A DNA stretch of 64,000 bases from Mrakia gelida. Its lineage: Eukaryota > Basidiomycota > Tremellomycetes > Cystofilobasidiales > Mrakiaceae. Below are positions 37,138 through 49,686 of this stretch, piece by piece; positions within the stretch are counted from its first letter, which is position 1, and the number at the start of each line of letters is the position of its first letter. The stretch spans positions 496,001-560,000 of the forward strand of contig BRON01000017.1 of assembly GCA_024345305.1 (NCBI GenBank). The letters run 5' to 3'. The notes below the pieces were generated by a model. That model did not search any database. It saw nothing but the letters and a program-made list of their open reading frames with translations, and was not told where the DNA came from. Made by a program: the position numbers and the translations under genes.

Positions 37138-40100
37138 TCAGACCTGAGGATCAACAGCGGCCACCTTGACCGTCGCATCCCTCTTGACGTCCTCCTCAGG
37201 CTCGAAACCCTCCTTCACATCCCCCTCCGAATCAAGTCCCTCAGCCTCCCTCGCCTCATCTGCCTCTCGGAACTTCTTCTCCTGAGCGAGTCGGTAGTTC
37301 TGAGGTCGGATGTACCTGAGATCGATGATTCGGAGAGTGAAGAGTCCGATGAGGAGAGCGACAAAGAGCCCGACGGAAACCTTGCGAAGGAAGGGAGAAG
37401 AAAGCGCTCGTCAGTTCACGCTCGTCTCGACGCGACCTGACTTTGACGTTGCTCACCTTCCATCCGTACTTGTAGTGGGGAGCCTGCTTCGCGGGCCAGA
37501 TGAGGACTTGAGACCAGGCGGAGATGGCGTAGTAGGCGGCGATGGTGGTTCCCATGATCTAGAGCAAACGAAGGACGAACGTCAGCAAAACGAAGCAAAG
37601 ACGCGACTTCTTCCAATCGACATGGGACTCACGAAAGCGCGCTGCTCGGCGTCGTGAGGGCACATGTCACTCAACCAGGCGAAGTAAGGAGGAGCGGTGG
37701 CGAGGATGACGTAGGAGACGAAGTCTGAAAGGGAGGCAAGAGCAAGAGGCGGACGGACGGGAGGGAGGGTCAGTTTCGATGAGAGGGAGAAAGAGGAGAG
37801 GAGATGCGTCGAGGGTGATGTGAATATTTACAGGAGAAGTATTTGGCGTTGAGAGGTACGTTCCAGATGGACATGATGATCCTTTGCGCGTGAAGAGAAG
37901 GAGACGAGAAGGTCAGCGGCCAAAAGTGCGGAAACGACGACGACGGCTCTCTCGACGAGCGAAACTCACGACGGGATGAGTCCGATAGTACACTGAGCAA
38001 CAACAATGAGCCATCGGGTTTGGAAGAAATCCTGAGAAGGAGAGAGAGCGGGATCCGTTCGAGTCAGCAAGACGTCGCGTCGTCGAGGGAGAGCAGCAGA
38101 GCAAGAACTCACCGAAGCGAACGCCCACACCCATACGAAGACTACGGTCATCACGTTTCCGCCGATTGGAACCAAGTTGAGTTGAGCGACAGTCCAGACC
38201 TTGGATCCGTCGGGATTCTTGAGCGACTTGAGGAACAAGTTGAAGTCTGAGGTTCAAACGGAACGAAAGACGAGTGGTTCAGCTCGACGCTTCGAGGAGC
38301 TTCAACTGGAGAGACGAGCTTTCTCACAGTTCTGTCCGTAAGCAGCGAGGACGGTTCCGACGTAGAGGAAGGCGAAGAAGTCTGTCGTCAAGAAAGAACG
38401 CGGAACGAAAGAGGAGGTGAGCTCGACGCGTTCGAGGCTTCGAGTTGATGGAAGCAGAGGAAACCGAAGAGAAGACGAAGACTCACAGATCAAAGGCTGC
38501 TTGACGGCCCTCTTGACAGCACCGAAGTTGAAGGTCTTGGCCTCAGCTCGACCGTATCGCTTCGCTCGAGCAGCAGCGATCTCTCGATCTCGAGCGTTGA
38601 ACCAGAACGACCAGGGGTTGGGCTTGTTGGGCATATCAGGGATCATGAAGAATCCGAAGAACGCGAGGACGATGGTCATGATAGCGTTGATGATGAAGAG
38701 CCTGGATGAAGAACGAGGCAGGGTCAGCGAAACAGCGGCGACGCAGGTTCTCGTTTGAGTCGCGACGCACCATCTCCATCCAGCGAGTCCTCGGTAGTTG
38801 TCCATAGTCTCGTAGACGGCAGTGGTAAGGAGTCCCGAAACGATTGATCCGATAGCTTGGCAGGAGTGGTAGAAACCAATCCTCTTGGCGAGCTCAGGGG
38901 GAGTGTACCACATCACTGTAAGGAGCAGCGTCAGGTCGCGTCGACGTCGAGCTCGAAGACGATCGCGAACTCACTGAAGAGGGTGATGGTTCCAGGGTAT
39001 GCGGAGGACTCGAAGACACCGATGAAGGTTCGAAGGGCGTAGATCTGCTTCGCTGTCGAGCAGACGGCGATGAGACCAGTGAGAACTGAAGGGAGGGCGA
39101 AGAGGGAGGGAAAGGAAGAGGTCAGATCGAAAGCGGTTGGGACGGATGCGAGGAGGAGACTTTGCACTCACTACCCCATCCGAGCTCAAGTCCAGGAAGC
39201 CAGAGCGAGGGTCGAACGTAGGTGAGGATGACTTGGGAGGGCTGGAGGGGAGCGAGCGAGCGAAGGGGAGCGAGAGGGAGGTGAGGGACGAAGAAAGAAG
39301 CGCGAGAGAACGACGAGGATCAGCAATTCGCTCTTCGTGCAAGGGAAGCGGCTTCGACTTGAGCAATGCAAACCGAGAGCCACAATGAATACTCACGATG
39401 AGGAAGATGCAGTCTGGCAAGAAAAGGTTGAGACGCCGAAGGAGAGAGGTTGGAAAGAGATCGAGCGACAAATCAGCTTCGGCTGCGAGATCTAGATCTC
39501 GGAGAGAAAGCACGACATCTTGAACATCTCGGAGATGGGTAGCGAAATAGGATCACTCACATCCGACGTTAAACCAGGTCTGCGATTGAGGGGGGAAGGG
39601 AGAGAGGAAAAAAAAACGAGTCAGCTCCAGTTTCGCGCCCGCGCGTCGTGCTTTCGTCCTCGTCCTCTTTCACGACCTTCCGAGCTCAACACTCACAGTG
39701 AAGAAGTTCAGCTCGTTCCCCTTGAATCCCAGGTCCTCCGACATCCCAGAAACATAACTGTCGAGGGAGAACGAAAGCGGGTCAGTTCGAGGTTCGCGAT
39801 CGTGACTCGACCGCTTCTTCGAGTTCATGCCGCTGGGAAAAATTGAGCTCACGCGCTAGAGATGTTGTTCTGATCTGAAGGGGAGAGAGGTAGGGTATGG
39901 TAATGGTCAGTGAACGTCTTGGAGCGGGAAAGCAAGGAAGGAAGGGAGGGGAAAGAGCAAAGAGCCCGAGGCGAGAAGGGAAGGTGGGTCCGAGGAGGCA
40001 GTTGTAAAGATCACTCACCAAGATACTTGATGACCTGCGAGACACATCCGAAGAGCAAGAGGAAAAGGTCGAGCTTGCGAACTGAAGGTCGAAACGAACG

Positions 40101-40309
40101 ATCCGAGTCAGCCTCAAGAGGACAAGGCAAGCGAAACGAAGCTAGACGAGACGACTCGACGAACCGTATCGCTTCTCCTCCTTGATTTCCTCCGGAGTCC
40201 TCGTATCGACCAAGGCCTTCTGAGGATCCACGCCTTCTGTTGAAACGACGAGTTCTCCCTCCTGACTTTGCTGAACCGGAGGAGCGCGGAAATACGAGAG
40301 GAAAGACAT
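37138..40309 (-). CDS. MFS pantothenate-type transporter (FEN2/Liz1-like, ACS family)
   Basis: Plasma-membrane H+ symporter of the anion:cation symporter family. Blocks read after splicing: RKLDLFLLLFGCVSQVIKYL, DQNNISSAYVSGMSEDLGF, KGNELNFFTTWFNVGYCIFL, PSQVILTYVRPSLWLPGLEL and FIGVFESSAYPGTITLF. Then come MMWYTPPELAKRIGFYHSCQ, GLAGWRWLFIINAIMTIVLA, FFMIPDMPNKPNP and TTIAAYYAISAWSQVLIWPA. This is the pattern of yeast Fen2 and fission yeast Liz1 pantothenate transporters; related allantoate or vitamin carriers cannot be excluded. The cytosolic C-tail is acidic. The gene has a string of very small exons, including 19 nt (39561-39579) and 17 nt (39397-39413). The start is chosen at MSFLSYFR; an in-frame Met lies 15 codons earlier. 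Confidence 0.87.
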
Positions 40310-40693
40310 GGCGAGAGAGGAGTTGGGGGTTGAAGGTGAACGCTTCACTCTCACGGTCTTCCCTTGAAATAGCGTTGAGGAGGGCCAAGGGTAGGTTCCC
40401 GATAAGACAAATCAGTAAGAACGCTATCTGGCACCCCCAGCGGGTCTATTTTATTGATTCTCGGGGCGAGCCGTACGCACGGAGAAGAGCGCTCGAAAGG
40501 AGGGGAAGCGAGAGGTCGAGCTCAGGCATGAGTCCCGTTTGTTTCCTATCTTCCACTCCGAATCACATCGCTTCTCCCTTATCTCTTCCTCTCTTCTATA
40601 CCTCCGTGAACATCGGACGACCTCCTCCCTCTCATCTCAGACTCAAGCTCACTTGAACTCGACCATCCCCTCCATCCTCTTCACTCGTCGAAG
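40310..40693. promoter_or_regulatory. Divergent promoter with two GATAAG sites
   Basis: 384 bp shared by the pantothenate-type transporter and the FAD oxidoreductase. GATAAG occurs at 40401-40406 and as CTTATC at 40578-40583. GATAAG is the binding core of fungal GATA factors that switch nitrogen-catabolite genes, so joint nitrogen control of the pair is plausible. Binding is inferred. Confidence 0.45.
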
Positions 40694-43306
40694 ATGCCCA
40701 TCCCCACTCCTCCCTCCCCTCCTCCTGGTCTCCCTGTTCCTCTTGGAGCTCTCTCTCCCTGGCAGCTTTCAGTTCGAGACAACCCTATCCTCAACTTGAA
40801 TCGAGATGCCCCTCTACCTTCTGATGCTGAGGTTGTCGTGATTGGGAGTGGACTCTGTGGTGAGTCCCTGAGAGCTGAGCTTGCATTGAGCTTGAGTCGC
40901 CGCGGGGAGGAGGCAAGATGGAGGCATGGATAGCGGCCTCTCGTAGAGATGAACCTCAAGCGTTGGAGTGGATGGCAGAGACGCTCAAGCTGATACTGAC
41001 GCTCTCTTTGCTCTTCTACCAGGTGCTCTGACGGCGTACTCGCTCCTCTCGACGGAAGGAGGTCCAAAGAAGGTCGTCTTGCTCGAAGCGAGAGAGACTT
41101 GCTCGGGAGCGAGTGGAAGGAATGCAGGTCATTGTCGTCCAGGTGAGTTCACATGTCATACCTTCTCGAGGCGCTGAAGAGCTGGAAGGAGCAACAGGAG
41201 GGCAGAGGAGGAGGAGAGGGGAAAGGAGGGAAGGAGGGGGTGACCTCGTGAGCTCGACGACCCCCCCCTCCGCTCGACTCGGACGTTTCGTTCTTCTCCG
41301 AGTCTTTAGAGTCCCAAAGATACGATGGGCGGTCTCCAGTAGATTCTGAAGGATAAGGGAGGGACAGGCGAAGTTCTTGTCCGTTTATATCGGACGGGAA
41401 AGAGGGACTGAAGGAGATCGCTTTCCCTCCCCTCGCTCGCGTCGTTGCTTCGTCTCGCTTCTACGACGTACCTCAGGCTGACCTTGCCCTTGCTCTTTCT
41501 CGCATCTCAGATGCCTACCGAGGTTTCAACGCATACTCGTCTCTCCACGGACCTGATTCTGCTCTCGCCATCCTCGACTCGGAAGCTCAAGTCCTCGATC
41601 TGTTCGTCCTCTCCTCTCCTCTTCGATCTTCGTTCTTCCCTCGCCCTGAGATGGGTTCAAGCGGCTCAACACGAGATTAAGGCTGACCGGTTTTCTCTTG
41701 TGTGTAGGGTCGCGGCCTTCATCGATAAACACTCTATCGATTGCGAGTTCCAGCTCAAGGAAGGGACTCTCGACGTCGCGATGACCGAAGCCTTCGAGAC
41801 CGTCGCTGTCGCTGCCTTCGAACGAGTGAAAGAGCAGCGGGGAGGAGAGATCAAAGTTAAGGTCCTCACTGGCGCCGAAGGAAAGGACGTGAGTTGCGCA
41901 TTTCGCTTCGCTTCGTCTCCTCTTCCCCTCGACGCGTCGAGCTCTCGTCTCTCCTCTCTCGCGAACTGACTCCCTCTCGCTTCCCTCGACCGCCTTCATC
42001 GACTCTCAGATCTCCCGGATAGCCTCCTCTCGATCCTCTTTCGCCTGGCCTGCCGCTTCCCTCAACCCAGCCAAGCTTTGCCTCGCCATCCACGCCATGT
42101 CCCTCCAACTCGGTCTTCAACTCTTCACCCACACTCCCGTCTACTCCGTCACTCCTTCCGCCGGCGAGGAATGGAACGTCAACACCAGTCGAGGAAACAT
42201 TCAAGCTCCTAGCGTCGTTCACTGCACCAACGCTTACAGTGGAGCTCTTTTGGACGAGGTCAAGCCGTTCGTTACTCCTGTTCGAGGTGAGTCGCCTTCA
42301 CTTTTCCCTTCGTCTTCCACCGTTTCTCTCTCGTTCGAGACTTCGCTGACTGATTTTACGACTCTACTCGCGCCTCGCTAATCAGCTCAAGCTCACCAGC
42401 TCACCGCTCCCCCGGCTGGAGAATCCTACCCTCTCCTCAAACACACCTATTCGATTCGTTACGCTGCCACCCATTTCTACTCTGTGTACGTCTCGTCTCC
42501 TGCCGTTCCTTCTTTCTTCGAAGCTTGAACTTACCTCCTCTCTCTAATCCTCAGTATCCAACGACCCGACCATTCGGTCGTCCTTGGAACCTCTCGAGGA
42601 TGGTTCGTCTCGTCTGCTCGATAATCTCGCTCGACGCGTCCTTCCCGCTGACTCTTTCTCCCTCATTCTTGTCTCAGGCCTGAAATGCCCGTCGAGGTCA
42701 AAAAAGCCATCACCAACTCTGTCGATGACTCCTCGTGGTCCCCAGAAGTCGCTGAAAACGCGATGGAGCAGCTTTCCCTCGTCCTGGAAGGCTCAGGCTA
42801 CACGGCAGGGCTGGAGGGCAAGGGGTTCGAGTACGGCTGGGGCGGGATCATTGGAATGGTGAGCCGAGTTATCGTCTTCTCGACCGTCGTCAATCTGCCC
42901 CAACGAAACAAAGACGAGCGAACTGACACTTCGCTCGAACGCTTTCACTCTTGATCCCCAGACGCCCGACTCTGTGCCGTTCGTCGGAGCGATCCCTGGG
43001 AAGAAGGGACAGTTCATCGGTGCTGGTTTCAACGGTCATGGAATGGTGAGCCCATCCTCCACCCACCCTCTCCTTCCTCGCTCGAATCTGACCTCTTCTC
43101 TTCTCCGCTCGTCGTCGCGTCTTCGATCTCGCCAGGCTCGAATCTTCCTCTGCGCTCCCTCCCTCGCTCAGATCGTTCTCGGGCAAGATTTCTCTGAGAC
43201 TGGGATGCCAGCGGCTTTCAACATCACCGAGGAGAGACTCGCTCGACTGCAGGGAGTGCTCGATGCTGGGGTGGTGAAGAAGAGCGATGGGTTGGCGTTG
43301 AACTGA
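40694..43306 (+). CDS. FAD-dependent oxidoreductase, DAO family
   Basis: A D-amino-acid-oxidase/glycine-oxidase-fold flavoenzyme. The dinucleotide-binding motif is split by intron 1: AEVVVIGSGLCG joined to ALTAYSLLS, followed by VVLLEARETCSGASGRNAGH, the typical GxGxxG and SGASGRNAGH pairing. Later blocks are DAYRGFNAYSSLHG, YAATHFYSVIQRPDHSVVLG, FEYGWGGIIGMTPDSVPFVG and IGAGFNGHGMARIF, the C-terminal FAD contact. Fungal relatives are annotated as FAD-dependent amino-acid or amine oxidases (PuuB-like); the true substrate is not visible. About nine introns; the second (41143-41510) is 368 nt. Its 3' end has been copied in broken form to 36722-36990. It is divergent from a pantothenate-type transporter, possibly co-regulated. 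Confidence 0.88.
41143..41510 (+). other. Long intron in FAD oxidoreductase gene
   Basis: This 368-nt intron (GTGAGT donor, CTGAC near 41479, CAG acceptor) separates GHCRP from DAYRGF. It is purine-rich in the first half. No conserved family residues are missing across it, so no hidden exon is needed. Confidence 0.65.
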
Positions 43307-43719
43307 GCGACGGAGTCGGGACTCGTGCCGGGTCGAGCGATATTCGAACCTCTCTTTTTTGCTCACTTACATATATATATATCGTTTGCTTGATAGTACC
43401 CTTCATCGCGTGAGCCAGGGAGTCGGAAAGTACAGCTCCTTGACCTTGCGGATCAAACGGAGAGGGACGACGGTCTTCTGCTCCGAGCTCGCACTCTCGA
43501 GTCCTCCCATTTTGATCCGAAAAAAAAAAGTGAAGCACGGATTGCTCTGTCTCTCTGCTTCCTAATACTTCCTCCCAGACAAATCTGGCTCCGAAAAAAT
43601 CAAGCCGGTCCAGTCGAAAAACCAAACACGAAGCTGACTCCTCCACCACCTCCGCTTTCCCTTCAAGCATCGACTTCCCACCCCCTCCTTCCCTTCCCTT
43701 CTCTCTCGGACCCGCTCGG
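43307..43719 (+). other. Intergenic region with short (AT) repeat
   Basis: 413 bp between the FAD oxidoreductase and alkaline phosphatase genes. It contains an (AT)6 run at 43371-43382 in the presumed 3' UTR, then a pyrimidine-rich leader to the next ATG. No gene seen. Confidence 0.4.
43371..43382. repeat. (AT)6 microsatellite
   Basis: Six uninterrupted AT units lie about 65 bases after the oxidoreductase stop codon. Confidence 0.8.
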
Positions 43720-46700
43720 ATGTCCTCCCAACAGCTCCTTTCAGGTGCTCACTATGACTCTACAGAAGAAGAAATGGAAGAAGAGATCCTGCTGGTGAGC
43801 TCTTCCTTCCCCTCCCTCCTTTCCTTAGCTCGAGCTCGAGCTCTCCTCCTTCCTCGCACGTTGCCTGAGCTGACGCTCCCTTCGTCCCGATACAGTTACC
43901 TAAACCAGCTTCTCAGCATAAGAAGAGGGTCGTGATGGGGTTCGGAGTTACTCTCGTTGTTCTGTTGGGTCTGTTGGTCGGGTTGTGGCAGTGGAGGTTC
44001 GCGGACGGTGAGTCTTCGACGTTCGCTTTCCTCTCCCTTTTCTCGAGCTCGACTCTTGTGGATCTGGGGTGGGAGATGAGGAGGATGAAGGGTTGAGCTC
44101 GTCCGGAGGTTAGGGCTGAAGGATAGGCTGGTGGTAGAAGCTGAAGGAGCTCAACATGGTCGAGCGTTGTCGAGCTCGGTCCTTGAAACGTGTCCAGCCA
44201 ACGTCTTTCGTTTGTTTCCCTTCGTTCGATCCAAACTGAGCTAATCGCTTTTTGTTCACTACAGACATCCCTCGGACGAATATGATCCTGATGGTATGTT
44301 CTTCGAAGCCAGGACGAGCTGCTGGGATCTTATCGGGCGAGTCAGAGAGCTCGAGCTCACCTCCTCCTCCTCCCCTCCCTCCCTGCTCCTCCTCTTTTCC
44401 AGATCTCAGACGGATTCGGCCCCGCTTCCGAAACGTTCGCTCGAGATTTCTACAAGCATCTCAACGGCTTGTCCTACCAGGACAAGTTCGCCTTTCCGCT
44501 AGACAAGATCCTCGTGGGCTCGTCGAGAGTTCGTCCTTTCCTCTCACTCCCTTGCTCGTTCTCCTCTCCCTCGCGTCATGAGTTGACCTGAGCGTGGCTC
44601 TTTCAGACTCGATCCAGTAATTCGCTCGTTACGGACTCGGCTGCTGGAGCGACTGCTTTCTCGTGTATGCAGAAATCTTACAACGGTGCTATTTCGGTGG
44701 AGGCTGAAGGTTCGTCGACTCGTCGTTCCTCCTTCATCGACCCTCGTCTTTGGTTTGTGCTGACTCGCGATCGCTTTGATTCTTTCAGGGAAACATCGAC
44801 CTTGCGGAACGGTGATGGAGGCTGCCAAGGCGGATGGGTACACGACTGGGCTGGTGGTGACGAGTAGAATCACGCATGCGAGTGAGTTCGGAGGCGAAGT
44901 GCGTCCTCGAGTCGAGTTGAGTCGAGCTGACTTTTGTCCTTCTTGATCTGCCCCTTGAAGCTCCTGCTTGTTTCTACTCTCATGTTGTCGATCGAGATAT
45001 GGAGTCGGAGATCGCTGAGTTCTTGTGAGTCGCGTCTCTTCGCATTCTTCAGCTGCTTTCTCGTCGCGTCTTTCTTGCTTTCCGACCTCTCACTGACGAG
45101 ACTCCCTCTCTTCTTCCCTCAGAGTCGGAGATGGACCTATGGGTCACGTTGTGGATCTGGCTCTCGGTGGTGGACGGTGCTGTGAGTAGCTCGTTCAGTC
45201 GTTCCAACCCCGAGAGCCGCCGTTCTCTGACGCGTCTCCTCTTCTTCGCTCTTCAGTCTTCTACCCCAACTCCTCGTCTTCGTCCTGTCGAACCGACTCC
45301 ACCGACCTCTTCGCCTCTGCCGATCTCAAGGGCACCAACTTCCTCCTCAACCGCAAAGACTACGACTCAGCCGTCTCAGCTTCGAACGGAGTTCTCCCTC
45401 TTCCTCTGATCGGTCTTTTCAACCAGGCGAGTCCTCCTCACTCCGTCCTTCCACTACGTCCTTGAAGGCACCTCTCGCTAACACTGTTCGTTCGCTCTGT
45501 GCCCTCCTCCAGGATCACCTCAACTACGATATCGACCGACCTCATCTCCCAGAAGCCTCTGCGGAACCCTCGCTGAAGGAGATGGCAGCGACGGCTATCA
45601 AAAGCCTCGACGCAGCTGCGAAGTCTGGGAAGGGAGGAAAGGAGGGCAAGGGTTTCTTCTTGATGATCGAAGGGTCTAGGATCGGTGAGTCCTCCATCGA
45701 TCAGTTCGCCCTCGACGCGACTTGACGCGACTTGACTCAGGACTGACAATCTTTCCTTCTCGCCTCGCAGACATGGGAGCTCATTCGAACGATCCCGTCA
45801 ACCACGCTCGAGACATCTTCCAATACCAGGAGACCGTCGCCCTCGTTCTGAAGTGGATCGACGCTCTCCCACCCAAGGAACGAGCGCGGACTGTCATGCT
45901 CTCGACTTCCGACCACGAGACTGGTGGGCTCACTCTCGCTCGACAACTGGACCCGGCCGTCTACCCTACCTACGCCTACTACCCCTCAGCGCTTGAGAAC
46001 GTCACTCGGTCGACGATCTTCCTGGGAGAGCACATCCTCACGCGCGCCGAGACGGGAGGAGAAGTCGAGGAGAGCTGGTTGAGGGAGGAGATCTTTGGGA
46101 AGGGGCTTGGAATTGTCGATGGGACGGCGGAGGAAGTTTCGAGGGTATTGGCCGTTCAGGGAGACGCGGTGAAGCTTGATAACGTGTGAGTTCGTTCGTT
46201 GGGAGAAGAGGTTAAAGAGCGAGAGCTGACCCGTCGATTTTCGATCTTCGCTTTCCTTCGTCTCAGGCTGGCCGACATGGTCTCGAGAAGAGCTCAGCTT
46301 GGCTGGTCTACACATGGACACAGTGCGAGTGACGTCAGTGAGTTCGAGAAACCAGCCCTCGAAGGACGAGGCGATGAAGGAGAACGAGACGCGTCTGATC
46401 CGCTCGCTCGCTTTCTTTCCCTCCTCCAGACCTCTACATGTATCCTTTCCGTCCAGATTTCCATGGTTCGAAGGTAAGTGACAACTCACTCATGTTTCGG
46501 TGGAGTGTGGAGTCTCGCAAACTGACTCCGTCCTTTCCTCTCAATTCTTAGGAAAACACCGAAGTTCGTTCCCCTCTCTTCCAAAACGCGTCGCCTCGCT
46601 GCTCCCTCGCTGACCTTCTCTCTTCCTCCTTCCTTAGGTCGGAGAGTTCATCGCCAAGCATCTCAAGCTCGACCTCGAACCCATCACCACCCAGCTCAAC

Positions 46701-46817
46701 GCCGATGCGGACAGCTGGTTCCACTGGGAGACGACGAGCGGGAAGGAGAAGGGTGGACAGCAGAAGAAGAAGAAACGAGGGATCAAGCACTTCCATTCGT
46801 GCCAGTGTACGAGATGA
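43720..46817 (+). CDS. PHO8: Alkaline phosphatase, vacuolar Pho8 type
   Basis: The predicted type II membrane protein starts with an acidic cytosolic tail (STEEEMEEEI), a basic patch, and the anchor MGFGVTLVVLLGLLVGLW. Catalytic blocks follow: MILMISDGFGPASETFARDF (metal-binding Asp), SLVTDSAAGATAFSC (nucleophile Ser), GYTTGLVVTSRITHATPA (metal ligand His), FFLMIEGSRIDMGAHSND (metal-binding Glu/Asp/His), VMLSTSDHETGGLTL and LGWSTHGHSASDV. This matches yeast Pho8-type repressible alkaline phosphatase, which removes phosphate from monoesters in the vacuole. About fourteen introns. It has a 12-nt exon (46552-46563, ENTE) with a GTTCGT donor. The C-terminus is Lys-rich before KHFHSCQCTR and TGA at 46815-46817. 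Confidence 0.93.
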
Positions 46818-47401
46818 GTTTGACTTTGGATTTAGATGGGACTTTTTTTTGGATCTTTGTCTCTGGGCTTCACCTTCCGACGCGAGATGGAGTGCAGGCG
46901 ATGCTCTTTAAGCGAGACGCGTCGCGAATCCAACTCGTTTTCGCTTTGCCGACTCTAGAAGACCGAGGGATACGCGGCTCATTGCTACAGCTTCCACCAT
47001 ACGGCTTTCTTGGGGACGCTGAGGCATCTGAGGTGAAAATCTGACCTCTCAAAGAAGAAGAGAAGCGTCGTCCGGATGGGGTCGAGACTCGACGAGCGAC
47101 AGGGGACGACGCGTCGACTCTTTGCCTCCCTCTCTTCGTCCTTGAAGATCTTCACGTCAAGAAAACGTTCCGAGCAGCTTATCTACCGACGATGCCTCTC
47201 CCCATGCGAACCAATCCGGTCTGGCAATGAAAAACCTTACTCCCCGTCCAAACTCAACAAGATTCGAGCTTCGTGTTTCACCTTGTCCTCCTCCTTCTCC
47301 AAGAGCTCAACCTTCTCTCCGCTAACTCTCACCTTCGACTCACGTTTTTCCCTTCCCTTCCCTCTTCCTCCGTCCCCTTCGCCTTCTCCTCCTCTCTCGT
47401 T
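46818..47401 (+). other. Intergenic region
   Basis: 584 bp between alkaline phosphatase and the O-fucosyltransferase-like gene, both on +. The first half is mixed sequence (presumed 3' UTR); the last 130 bases are pyrimidine-rich. An in-frame ATG at 47273 would extend the next gene. No other gene seen. Confidence 0.35.
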
Positions 47402-49686
47402 ATGGCTGTGCGGTCTCGTTTCGTGGTAGGGCTCTCCCTCGCCCTCGGACTCTCTCTCGTTCTCCTCCTTTCCCCCGCGTCCATCAAGGATCAGGCAGCT
47501 TCGACGTTTGCGAGCTCGAGCGCAGGATGGACGTCGTACGGAGCGAGCTTCAGAGGTGGACAGGGGATGCAGAGTGGACCGTTACTGCGAGGGAACTCGA
47601 GTGATGCGCTGTTTGGTGAGTGCTGTATAGATCGAATCGAGTGAGGAGAGGATGAAGCTGATCTTGTTTGCGAACTTCTCGACTCGACTTCCTTCGAACA
47701 GAGCGTCTGATGCCTGACGTCAACTAGTGAGCTCTGTTTCTACTTTCCTCGACTCTCTGGAGTGTGTCGAAGGGGTTTTCGTACCTGCCCTGCTCGAAGT
47801 GGCATCGGAAGAAGAGCTTTCGCTGGAGAATCCGAGGGAGGAGGAAGGACGAGCTCGAGTTGACCTTCGACCTCCTTCTTGCTCCCTTTTAGCATGACTT
47901 CCGGACGTGCAGCAGGTCTCACGAATCAGGTGAGATCTCTTTCCAGCTACTGTAGCTACCTTCAAGCTCGCGCTGATCTTTTGTTTCTCTTTTAGGTCAT
48001 CGCAGCGATAAATTGTTCGTTCTCGTCTTCGACCTTCCTCGCTCGCGAGCTCTCCCCCTCCATCCGCCCATCGCTCCTTGATCAGCACATCAGCTTACTT
48101 CTGCCCTAATTCCTCTTTATTCTCAGTGATCTACCTCTCGGTCATGACCGGACGAGTCCCCATCCTTCCTCCCTTCCACGCCAACAACCAACTCTCCAAA
48201 ACTCCCATCCCCGACCTCCCCGTCTCTTCGATCTTCGACCTCGCGAGGATGAACCGAGAGATGGTCAACCTGAGAGGAGTGCTCGAGTGGGAGGATATCC
48301 AGACGGATAAGGGAGTGCCTGAGCCTGAGGTCGGGTGCTGGGGAGGAATCAGGAAGAACAACGCCTTGGAGTTCGCGAAGATCAGTGAGTTTGCGTTTTC
48401 GTTCGCTTGGGTTCCAGAGGAGCGAAGAGGCTCGAGGTAATACCAGTGCCGGGGCGTAGCTATCGTGTCGAGCTCGAGTGCGAGGAGCTCACGTGGAAGG
48501 AGCAGGGCGAGGTTGGTGCCGACGTCGCGAGCGAGCTCACTGACCTTCTCCTCCTGCCTCCCCCTCTTTCCCTCCCTCAGAGGTCATCTGGACCGAATAC
48601 CCCGGTCTCACCTTCCCTCCCAAATCCCGCTACATGTCCTGGGTTCACTTCATCCCCTACCTCACTCCCGACTCTCCCTTCTACCACCGCTTCGTCGCCA
48701 CCAAAATCCCAAAGACAAACCCTCCCACCCTCCCTCCCAACGACCAGTTCGCCTGCATCGACGAGACCATGGACGGAACCGACTTTGCTGATATGGGACC
48801 TTACAACGAGTACGCTGCTGGGTTCGGAGGATGGAGGTACGCGGGGACGTTCATGCATTTCAGGGAGGACTTGGTTGAGCAGGCGAGGGTGAGGTTGAGA
48901 AAGGCTTTCGGAGTGGCTCCCGGGCAGAAGATCCCTCCGGTGAGTGATTTCCTCCTCTTTTCCGTCGTTTGGGAGGCTGATGGGGGGTGTTGGCTGCAGG
49001 TCGAAGGACGAGCAGAGGACGAGAACGAGACGCGTCGTGTCGAACCAGAGCTCGAGCTGATCCTCCCTCCTTGGTCTCTCCTCTCTCTCCCAACAGTTCG
49101 TCACCATGCACATCCGACACGGAGACTTCACCTCCTTCTGCGGCAAAGGCGATCCCTGCTTCACCGTCGCTCAGTTCGCTTTCCAACTCGATCTGCTCAA
49201 GAAGGAGCTCACCGCATCCGGTCGACCCGTCCCGCTGAACGTTCTCGTGATGTCGGACGAATCGGATCCCAAGTTCTTCGAGCAGGTCAAGGCTCGAGGA
49301 TGGAAGATGAGTCAGGATGGAGAGGGTGTTCAGAACCCCAAGTTGGTGGAGGAGCTGGGAGGATGGTGAGTCAAGCCTTCGTCTTCGTTTCGCGTTCGTC
49401 GAGAGTTTGAAGCTGACCTTTTGCTCTCTCGCTCTCTCGTTCGTTCCAGGCACGACACCCTCATCGATACCGTCCTTCTCGCCTCAGGAGATCACTTCAT
49501 CGGAACGATCTCGTCGACAAGTAAGTCTGCTCCGTCTCTCTCGTTCGTCGCCTCTCGTTTCGCTGACCTCTCTTTCCCTCCTCGCCGTTCGCAGTGAGTC
49601 TGCTCGGATCCCTTCGAACCATAGACTGGAACGGAGGACTCTCCCGAATGGTTGGCTTCAAGGCTCCCGAGCTGCCTCTCGTCTAA
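47402..49686 (+). CDS. O-fucosyltransferase-like protein, type II membrane
   Basis: The N-terminal anchor FVVGLSLALGLSLVLLLSPA predicts Golgi or ER luminal orientation. Joined exons give YMTSGRAAGLTNQVIAAINL, resembling the glycine-rich GDP-sugar loop near the start of GT65/GT68-type O-fucosyltransferases. Further blocks are VPEPEVGCWGGIRKNNALEF, YAGTFMHFREDLVEQARVRL, then FVTMHIRHGDFTSFCGKGD, which holds the H-x-R-x-G-D signature. Late blocks are LNVLVMSDESDPKFFEQV, LIDTVLLASGDHFIGTISST and WNGGLSRMVG. Fungal members are poorly characterised, and donor and acceptor are unknown. One exon is 19 nt (47996-48014), and its donor is GTTCGT. A paralogue with an altered signature lies at the right edge of the window. 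The upstream in-frame Met at 47273 is judged less likely than 47402. Confidence 0.8.
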
